From Sphaerolaimus hirsutus (taxonomy: Eukaryota > Nematoda > Chromadorea > Monhysterida > Sphaerolaimidae): a stretch of 64,000 nt of DNA. The DNA lies in NCBI GenBank assembly GCA_964036195.1, contig OZ038450.1, positions 6,946,701-7,010,700 of the forward strand. The letters run 5' to 3'. Numbering within the stretch: the stretch's first letter is position 1; every line of letters begins with the position of its first letter. A program made the translations under genes and the position numbers. This document shows positions 1-10,500 of the stretch, in pieces. Under the pieces are notes generated by a model, which saw only the letters and a program-made list of their open reading frames with translations, did not search any database and was not told the DNA's origin.

Positions 1-419
1 TTTTCAAAATTTTATTTTTCAAAAGCTTTTTGGATTTTTTCATGTTACAGTACTTAAAATCGATATTCTTTTGCGAAACATTGCGAAACAAGGGGAGTCT
101 TATTCAAGGATATACGGTAGAAGATATTTTCTTTCATTTCCTTTTCATTCTTGTGGAATCCTTGTGATTATATTAGCACGTCACGACAGTCCAGCCGCAT
201 TCCACATGCTGCACTAACACATTTTTACTTGTGTAGCTGTTTTTTCGTAAGCAGTTCAGCGGTTTGTGGGCTGTATTGAAATGCCTTAAGTAATTTGGGA
301 GTAAATACCGTCACCTGGAAGCCAAACGAAGATAATAATCCAATGTGTTTAGTAGCACCCGCGTCACACAAAGTAAGCAAAGGCGCCAGCAAAATGGCGC
401 CTTTTATATACCATTCCAT

Positions 420-545
420 ATATACCATTTCTTCTAATAGAACGGCTTACCTCCAATAGTACGGCACCTCTAATATAACGGCAGGTAAAGAAGTTGACGA
501 AAAAAATCGAACGCGCTCTTCTATTAGAAGAAATACGGTAGCTAG
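420..545. repeat. Short repeat built on TCTAATAGAACGG-like units
   Basis: Imperfect units of the type CTAATAGAACGG, CCAATAGTACGG and CTAATATAACGG follow each other and end in an inverted TCTATTAGAAGAAATACGG. Similar units occur near 5890-5955 and 25520-25650, so this is a dispersed repeat. No gene is seen between positions 1 and about 1580; the long frames there show no conserved motif. Confidence 0.45.
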
Positions 546-1190
546 TGCGCCACTCGCTCATGCAACTTCACGCTGCCACAGTAATCGTTTGAATAAAGCC
601 CCAGTGCGTGAGAAAAGAATGCAATCTGAAAGAAAGTGATGGATAGCTGATCTCGACATTCCGTTGCAAGCACACGGCGTTGCAAACGCATTCATCACGC
701 GAGAAATGCGAAATTTCCCGCACTCGGACGTTTGACCCATGGGAAACGGGAACCGGCAGCGGGTACCCGCTTCTGAACTCGCATGGTCCACACTGCAAAT
801 GCGGATCAAAAGAGACAGAAAAAAACTATTTTACCTAGTGAAGCACATTTCCGCTATATCTGCACCTTCGACCATTATGTAACGGTCGCAATTCGCGTGA
901 GTGGGCGCGGCGAGAGTTATGCAGTCGGCGTCAAGTTACGGCTTGCAGCTGAAGCGACAACCTGCCGCTGCAGTCGCTCCCGGCCGCAGTCGTTCTTTAG
1001 AGTCGCGTGAGTTGAGCGGCTGGTGCAGCCGTGTGTCGCTCTGGTGATATGAAAGCGCTTTGACGTCATCTAGTTATTATGCGGAACATTTTTTAATCCA
1101 CGCCTACGCGGCTGCTGTGAATAAATTACAACAGATATTCTGTTGACTGGCGCCATTCGCGCTAGAAGATATGACTGCTAATACCCTAGC

Positions 1191-1472
1191 TAACACAGCA
1201 AAAAATTGGTTCGTGAAGTGTGTGAGTGAAAGCGGGCTGGATGTGCGTGGAACTTCACTTCACCTATCACCACATAGTCAAAATTTCGTGAAACGACGCC
1301 TACGCTGACGAACTGAAGACTCTTCACCAAACATTTGTGCAGCGTTGTGGCACGTTTGTGAATTTCGTGAAGCGCCGGGAAGCGCCAGCCAGCTGTTCAC
1401 AGCGTCTGGAAGTGTCGCCATGAAGGCACTTCGCGACACTTTACGACGCATCACACCTATTTTTGCTGTGTA
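1191..1472. repeat. Short inverted-repeat element (MITE-like)
   Basis: AACACAGCAAAAA at the left is mirrored by TTTTTGCTGTG at the right, about 280 bp apart, with TTCGTGAAG-type words in between on both strands. This is the layout of a non-autonomous DNA transposon. No coding capacity is visible. Confidence 0.5.
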
Positions 1473-1583
1473 GCATTCCTTAAGCATCTGGCTATTTTGA
1501 CACTTGCTACAAATAGCGTGACGTAACAGTGACCCCTTGAAAAATACCCACAGTAGTTCAAACACCCGTCCATCCTTCGACAG

Positions 1584-4500
1584 ACACGAATCACTGTCAA
1601 AACGACATCGAGATTCACTCAAACAAGAGCCAGCCGAAATCGAACACCATGGCGATCGGCGTGAACGCCAAGCCATGGCACCGCAGCCAGAGTCCGAGCC
1701 GTTGCCCACCGATCTCCTCCAGCTCAACAGGCACTTCGACGGCGCCGACAAGGGGGGTAGGCATTCCGCACAGCAATTCCTACAGCGGAGTGGGGGTGCT
1801 GCACGCGCGCAGTTTGCTAGGCGCTCGGATGGCCTATGGGGGCGGAGTTTTCAGTTTCGCTGGAGACCCGGGAAGAAGACACTCGCCGAGGAGATCCCCT
1901 GAAAGGGCAGGCGGCCCTCTGATGAGACCGTTCAGGTGTGGAGCGGGATATTTTTAGCAGTGCCGGAACATGCAAAATCAACTTTTCTTTCGTGGAAATT
2001 TGGGCTCAATGTAAACCGAAGCGCCGAGATGCGTTTCTGTGCTGAAGTGAAAACCACAACGACAGAATTTGCAACGCTGAGACAGGTGCTCTGGTTCAAT
2101 TGGGAATATTAAAAGCCATTTTAATCTCGTAAAAACGACAATAGTATCTTTGAAACATTGAAAAATTCTAAAGCGTTCCAAAATTTTGATGATTATAATT
2201 TATTCAACTTAAAATTTCATCTAATGTTGTTTTGAGTTACTTACTAGGTAAATGAGGCAACTTCCGCCAGAAACTCGAACTCGAACACCACTCTAGCACA
2301 CAAACCTGCACACATTTACCTGCAGATCGCGCCAGCCGCAGCCGGGCGGCTTGGTGCACAGCGCCACGATGCACTTCGGCACCGACACCGGCGCCGTGGA
2401 GAACGGCGGCATGGACATGCGCTGGGCGGCGAGAAAACTGTCGCTCGACCCGCTGGATGCGCGAGTGCAGGAAAGTCGCCAGCACTCGCTACTGGCGCAG
2501 AATTTGAGAGTGCTGGCTGATGAACGTACGCGGTGAGAGTTGTTGTCAACGTGAGAATGATGTTTTGGAGACACGGTAGATAAAAAACTTTTTGGCTTCT
2601 ATTATCAGAAAGTCCGTAATAGTATACCGTATTACCTCGAAATACCTCCATGGGGCTTTATTTTTTCGCCAGCAAAATTTGAGGATGGTTAATTCGATGT
2701 GGGGTTAAGGGTAAGGGGAAATAATTCGAGGTAATACGGTAATTGGGGGGTGAAGTAGTGACGGTAAGACGAAGAAAAAAGGCGCCAGGCGCCAATGGAA
2801 ACAGGGCTCCATCGTCACAGAAAAACGGCGCCATGGCACGGCGCCAATTGGCCTCTCGAATAGCGCCAGCGCCATGGCGCAGTTCCATCACTATATAAAT
2901 ATGTAGTTTGAGGTAAAATAATACCGTAATCATTTATCGAATGTTCACAAGGGCTTTACCTATTTTTTTTCAGCGCGCATGACAAAGTGGTCGCTTTGGT
3001 GCGCTTGAAGCAGATGACCAGACACGGCGCCATTACTCTCTGGGATGAATACTTCAAAACTATTTTATGCATGTTGCTCGACTTTTTGTCCGTCGACAAT
3101 TATACATGGCGGCAGGAAAGAACACCTGAACTGATTGTGGCTTCACTAAAATTGCTCAGAGAGATGTGGTAGGCTTTTGGGGCGATTTTTTGTTTTGATA
3201 ATCCATTTCTCGCATCAAGGCTGAGGTTTCACGATCATCCAGCGTTGAAAGATATTCCACACTCTTTTGAAAATGAAAGCCGACCACTGAAACTGAAATT
3301 TTTCTACTTCTATCTTTGATCTACAGTGATCTACTCTACTTTTCTAAAAATATATAAATATTTATGTTTATTCGTGTATTTATTGTGGTTGCACACACTA
3401 GTTTACTAACACAAGTAAACTCAATTTGGGTGCCCACAAATCAGCTTTGAACGTTTTGAGTTTACCTGAATACGTTTTTTTAGATCCTCGTCAACTGTAG
3501 TTTACAGATATCTCATTTTGGTAAACTCAAATGCGTTCAAAGCTGATTTATGAGCACCCAAAATGAGTTTACTTGTGTTAGTAAACTAGTGTGTGCAGCG
3601 CCATAAAATACATGTATGATAAATATTTCATATGCGTGCATCATCTCATTGACTGACATCGTCCACGATCAGAAACCACTCGGATCAAGTACTGGGCGTT
3701 CAAAAAAGTATACCGCCCAATTTGGGCGATTTGTATCCCAAATTGGTCAATTTCAGTATTTCAGTTCGTTCGCAGCGTGTCGCACGCGTGGCGCGTGCGC
3801 GCCTACGCCGAGCTGTGCGTGCTGCGCGTGCTCGCCGCCCACCAGTGCGTGTCGCCCGTGGCCGCCGCGCCCGTACTCGCCGCCGCGAGCGACTGCGCCG
3901 CCACGCTGGCCGCCCACCTGCCGCCGATTGTGTGCGTCAGAACGCTGAGTCCTCTCGTCGCTGCGATCTTGTCCGCGTCGAGGGGACACGCGGCCGACGT
4001 CGACGGCATGCAGTTGAACGCGGCGCTGCGCATGATTATCAAGGTGGGGTTTGATTTTTTAAAGTGGACAAAGTGCGCTGGCAGTTTGCCAAACTTGTGA
4101 AAAAGGGAGATCGGTTGATTTTGCAGGTGTTAGAACAGTTGGGCAGCGATGAGGCGACGGCTTTGCTGATCGTCGTCGTACCCGTTCTTTCCGCCGTTAG
4201 TTGACGTGCTTTTTGAGTATAAATCTCAATTTTATGTTTTTTAAAACGTCGGCAGTCCCAAGCTTATTTTTTGGCACAGTGCCAAAGTGCTCGAAATCGG
4301 CTTCTATATCGGAGATTTTGCATAATTTTTTTTGGCCCATTTACATATAAAGCTTGACGGGTTTGGCGCTGCACACACTACAGTGCGCGCAGATATTTTG
4401 CTTTGCATGCGGCGGTCAGCGGAAGCTCCGCCCACTTTCGTGTAAATGCCCACTAGCGCTAACCCCAAAAATCACGAACGTTCCGTCAGGCTTGCCTTTT

Positions 4501-7500
4501 TTTGTGTGTGAGCTCAATAGCGACAGTTAAATTTCTACGATTTTTTACATTTGACAGAGAACGCACATAATTTGAGCCCTCTGCGTGTACGCTCGACCCA
4601 CAATTCCCATTTTAAAGCGCGTGGTGGGCCTCGAAATGTTCGTAAAAATCACGAGTTTGTATGGGGAAAACGGGGCGCGCGGCCTGCCAAAATTCGCGTG
4701 CAGTTTTAAGATGTAGGCTGGCGCGAGTGCGCGGAGTAACAGTGGCACTTGGGTCGGTGCCAATACGCACAGGAGTTTCTGCGCGCACTGTAGTTTACTA
4801 ACGGTAAACTGAGAATTTCGTAAACTCATTTTTCAGCTACCGAGCGCATCTGAGTTTACCGGAATGAGCTGACTGTCAACTAGTAGACGTGTGTACTAGT
4901 GTGGCCATTTCAGTTTTCACATCAGTCACGGTGCAAACTAGTGTGTGTAGGGCCAATGCGACACATGAAAACAATGCGGCATAAAAACATTGAGTTGACA
5001 ATACATGGGTGCCCTTGGCGCACCGCACACTGATTTTGGACGTTCAGCGTTCGAACGTTTGAAATCCGCTGAATTGTAACTCGAAATCTGCGGTTCGGAC
5101 GGTTTAAGTTCAGCGGTTGAGCGGTCGCCATATTGATTTTTCAAAACGTCCGGATGAATTCGGACAGATTTACATGCATTTTTGACCAGTTTTGGTCATT
5201 CGCTGAACTCGACATTTCAGCGCCGATCAAAATGAAAGTGTCCGAACACTTTTATCGGGCGGTTCAGCGTCGCAGTTCCGCATCGAGGTTCAGCGCCTGA
5301 GTCGAGTTCAGCGGACGAGCTACTGTTGTTAAATGATATGTATCTCATTCACAATGTGAGATACATTCATGAAATTTGAATACGTATAAGATTGACATTT
5401 TAGCTTCATAAAAGAAGAGAGAAATGTTTTTCCAAAAATCATTTATTTTAGAGTTTTTGCAAATTTTCACAAATGCATGAAATTTGAGTTCCGCGTCTGA
5501 ATCTCGTGAATCTCAAAACAACTGGAATCATAAACACCATGCTCAAAAAACGTCCGGATGGTCTGAATTCAGCAACAATCATAAGTAGGGTATTTATAAT
5601 TGAGACATAATTGAATTGAGATGGGGGGATCTGGATCAAATTTCAAACTGGACCAGTTTTTTGGGCAGAGACTGGGACCGGAACTTTTTGATAGGAATGG
5701 ACTGCAATTTTATCGGAAGTGCGACTGGGGTACCGGGACCAGGACTAAGTATTGGGGCTGCCAGGATTGAGATACCATGACAATTTTGCATACACAGTGA
5801 CGGAAGAGCGCCATGGCGCTGGCGCCAGTTGTGTGTGCCACGTCATGGCGCCCTAGGCGTTGGCACTGGCGCTGGCGCCAAAAATTCTATTGGTTGTGTC
5901 GTTCTATTGGAGGTGCCGTTCTATTGGAGGTATGCTGTTCTATTAGAAACAATATGGTAATCAAATCTCTCTGAAAAACAAATTACAATACCGTATTACC
6001 TCGAAATACCCCCAGGGGGTTTATTATTTCGCCAGCAAAATTTGAGGGGGGGATAATTCGAGGGGGGGGGGTCTATTATTTCGCCAGAAATTTTCGAAAA
6101 TTCCCCATACGCAGACGTAGAAAAATCGAACAATTACATAGATGTATGTGTGTTTATAGGCATCTATAACTGTATATATACACAAAAACCCTTCCCTAAC
6201 GTCACTTAATCATCAGTTTTAACGTGTGTTCTGCATTGTACAGAACACAAACTGCGGTATTTGTCATGTACGTTCACGTTACACTCAATTTTAGGGGGGG
6301 TATTTCGAGGGGGGGGGTTTATCATTTCCTCAGCCGAAATTTAGGGGGGTATTTCGAGGGGGGGGGGGTTAATTCGAGGTAATACGGTACATTACATTTG
6401 AAAATTGAAAAATTACATTACATTTGACACTTTACTTAACATTTGACTTGACACTTTACTTTACATTTGACATATGACTTAACACTTTACTTTACATTTG
6501 ACACTTTACTTTACACTTTACAGGGCTTGGGATTGGCACCTGGCGTGTCCCCTGTTTACATGATGCATTTGTTACTGCCAGTTTGCATTCCAGCTACACA
6601 TATAAACTGGTGGACAATTTAAATGGAAAATTGACTACATAAATTTTCGAAAAATTCTCATGTGCAAATGATCAGCCCAATCTAGCTAAAATTTTATGTG
6701 AATGTGGGGCCAACATTTCTTTACATTGTCCGCAAATGGCATCCCCCAGCACCCCCCTGGTTAGCCGTGACAGCCTTCTATATATTTTTTCCGATTTTTT
6801 TTTCTGGCCAATATAATTGGAAAATTTTGGAATCCCACTCAGAATATTGCTGCGGGAAAGCGCGCTGCCATTTTTGGCATGCTGCCAACACAAGCATTGG
6901 ATACGCTTGTGCTGGCAGTTTTTTGATGGAAAAAAAATCACTAATGGCTCGCTCAGAGCTGCACATAGGTTGCAGGGTGATTTTTACCCGCTGCTGTCCC
7001 CACACTGCTGCTGCCTCACAAAAATCCATCCTAAATTGCAGATATCAGCCACTTCATGACATTCAAACATATTAAGAACTTTATAAGTGCAAACATTTTG
7101 ATTGTGATTGCAAAAACCACAAATTTACACTTTCTGGGAATGACCTCTTCATCTGTCTGGCCCATTTACACAAAATACAGGACACATTTCCAGTTGTCCC
7201 CTGGTATATGTTTAACAGATAATTGTTGCCTGAATTCAATGGGCACTAGCATTTAATGATTTGCATGCAGATGCTGCAGAGGCCGGTCACGCTTTTACGG
7301 AAATGCTGTCTTTGAACAGTGGTATTTCCACTGATGGCCATAAATGCAATTTTCGTGCAACAATGTGGTGCAGGACCAGCCACATGTTGCTCATGACACT
7401 TAGGAAGCCAGTCCTGGCCACCATGTGCTGTATCATAAGCCTGGGGCTGTGTAAGACACATTAGTTCCAATATATGTTTTGTTCAAAAAAATATTTCAGG

Positions 7501-10500
7501 TTTGATCTGCAGCAAAATTTTGGTGTAGGGATTGCGTCGGTTGTGAGGGGGTGGAATAGTTGCAGGAAGTTACCATCTCATATGTCCCAAAAAATCAGTG
7601 GCCTAAACCATCCCCAACCCATTTTATAAATAAATCAAATTCTGGCCTGAACAAAAATTTGTATGGATTTTCCATTTATATTGAGCAGAAAAAAAGTGGG
7701 AAAAAAATATTTTCAGCAACAAGGGTGGCCTGAGGGGGTGCCACTTTGGTTATATATAGTATATACTTTGGGGCACCATCACACTAAGTGACAGCCTGAT
7801 GGCTTGCTTGTGTGATTTTTAAAATGTTTTTTTGTGAATTTTCCATTTATATTGTCCACCAGTTTATTTACTAGTGTGTGTTGTGGTTAGGGTGTCAAAA
7901 AATTTTTTTATGGAAAACGGAAAGGTGAAACAAAATTCTGCTGGAAAACGGAAAGGTAAAAAATTTTCACTCAGCGGAAAACGGAAAAGTAAAAAAATTA
8001 TTGGCTGTAAAACAGAAAATGCAAAAATGAAATGCCGGAAAACGGAATGTGAAATTTTCACAGAAACAGAAAAATAAAGCAAAATTTTCACGGAAACGGA
8101 AAAAAGAGTGAAATATTTAAAAATGAGAATACAGTAGTATGTACACACAACATATGTTCATTTCCTGAAATGTTTTTTCTTTTTTTGGGACATATTTGAT
8201 TCTATAAACAATGACAATGGAGCATTTTCTTCAGAAAAATAGCATGCAGTCTGCTGAGTATATAAGAGAGGCACAAGAACCTGGTAGTTATATACACCAT
8301 TGTGGAAAAAGGTAAGTACAGATTGGAAAAATAATGGAAAAATGCCAGAAAACTGAAAATCTAGCCAGAAAACGGAAAAATTGCCTGGAATAACGGAAAC
8401 GGAAAGGTAAAATTTTTTCAGCCGGAAAATGAAAAAATGGGCCGGAAAAACGGAAATGTAAAAAATTTTCAGCTGCCGGAAAACCGAAAGGTCAACAAAA
8501 TTTGGTTGCTGGAAAACGGAAAGGTAAAAAAATTTCAGCTGCCGGAAAATGGAAAGGTAAAAAATTTCCTGCGGAAAAGCGGAAACGGGAACGGAAATTT
8601 GACACCCTAGTTGCGATGTACGTCGATAGGGCCAAATACCGGGAGGTGCACGTCAGGCGCATGGATTCAATCGGCTCCCAACACGTCAATTTTGAATGAA
8701 AACTGCTCAAATTTGGTATGGGAGTAGATAAATGTCCCCTATTTGTTGTTTTAAGTGCATAATTTCATATCGCAAGATATCATGTCAGAAGTGAAGCACA
8801 GTTTCATATGTGTTTGAACGTGGTGCACAGTTTAAATCATCTGCCAAAGCACCAATTCTTGATAAAAATAGTCTAAATTTGGCATGGAAGTAGGTAAATG
8901 CACCCCATTTAATATGTTAATTTGTCAGCTTGACCGCATCTTGAAAGTTCAGCATTTTGCTGTTGCTGTTCAACCATTTGCGCATCCAAACACAACGGTA
9001 CATATGGAACTGTCCTTCACGTTCCGACATGAAATCTTGCGATATGAATATATGCATTTAACACAATTAATGGGGGACATTTATCTACTCCCATACCAAT
9101 GTTGAGCAATTTTCATTCAAAATTGACGTGTTGGGAGCCAATTGAAATCGTGCGCCTGACGTGCGCCAGCCAGTATATCCTATTTGATTACATTATTTAC
9201 CGGTTTTGGGTATGTAGAAGCGTATACTTTAAATACTATGCATTTCATGAAAATTTCTGATGAAATAATAACCCCACCCCTCGAATTAATACCCTCAAAA
9301 TTTGCTGACGAAATAATAAACCCCGTGGGGGTAATTATAGGTAATACGGTGTATGAAACATGACAACGTACTGTGACTTTGTTGATGCCTGACTATATTT
9401 GGGAAGTTACGGTTTAATAGTGTCGTGGCTAGGGTGTCAAAAAAATGTTTTTACGGAAAACGGAAAGGTAAAATTTTTCCACTTTACGGAAAACGGAAAG
9501 GTAAAAAAAAAATTTCTGCCGGAAAACGGAAAAGTAAAAAATTTCACTCAGCGGAAAACGGAAAACGGAAAGGTAAAAAAAAAATTGTCGGCCGGAAAAC
9601 GGAAAAATGAAATGCCGGAAAACGGAAAACGGAAAGCAAAATTTTCACGGAAACGGAAAAAAAATAAAGTTAAATTTGCATGGTAATAGACAAATTTGCA
9701 GAAGGAAAACCTGCATGCAGGTTTGCCTGTTTGGCTTTGATTGTGGTAGCTGTACATTCTGCAACTATGGATCATGCCTGTAACTTCACTTGTAGTTCAA
9801 GCTTAACTGAACCAACAAAAAATCATCAAAAAGTAGCCATAGTGGCCATAGGAAAGGAAACATTACGACAATTTACAGTCTAGAAGCAGTGGGAATCACT
9901 GATGACCCCTATGCAATTGATGACGACACTGCAGAGGAGATGATAATAAATAGCATAAAATTCAATGACAACAACAAACAATACTAATATGACTGGCCGT
10001 ATAAAAAAGAGTGCCCACGGGAAAAGACATGACCTGCCCACGTGAAAAGCAGAAGCCTTGGTGCGGTTTAAATCACTGATAAGAAGATTCAACAAAGATC
10101 AAAACTTATTCGAACAATACCGGAAAGTTTTGGACGACCAACTAGAAAAGGGAATAATTGAGATCTGTGATGACAAAACAGACAACAAGGGGATTCATTA
10201 CCTGCCACACCAGCCAGTAATCACGCCGGGAAATCGACATCATGCAGAATCGTGTATGATGGGTCGGCAGGTAAGCCCAGTTTCAACGAGTGCCTTTTTA
10301 GAGGACCAATTACAACACCATTAGCACTGGGCCTACTCCTGAGGTTCAGGGCAGGCAATCTAGCATTAATTGCCGATATTGAAAAGGCATTTTTGCAAAT
10401 AGGATTGCATGACCAAGCTAGAGACTACACACGATTTTTCTGGCTGAAAGATGCCTCAAAACCAGTAACTGAAAATAACTTAATAGTACTTTGTTTTAAA

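Noticed and set aside
4196..4204. Stop codon ending CLASP right after VVPVLSA
   Set aside because: A GTTAGT donor precedes it in phase 0, and downstream exons at 12056 and 13095 continue the CLASP domain to its normal end.
7874..8077. Lys-rich frames over the GGAAAACGGAAAGG arrays (also 9399-9686, 8502-8699)
   Set aside because: They are translations of tandem repeats in a non-coding element.
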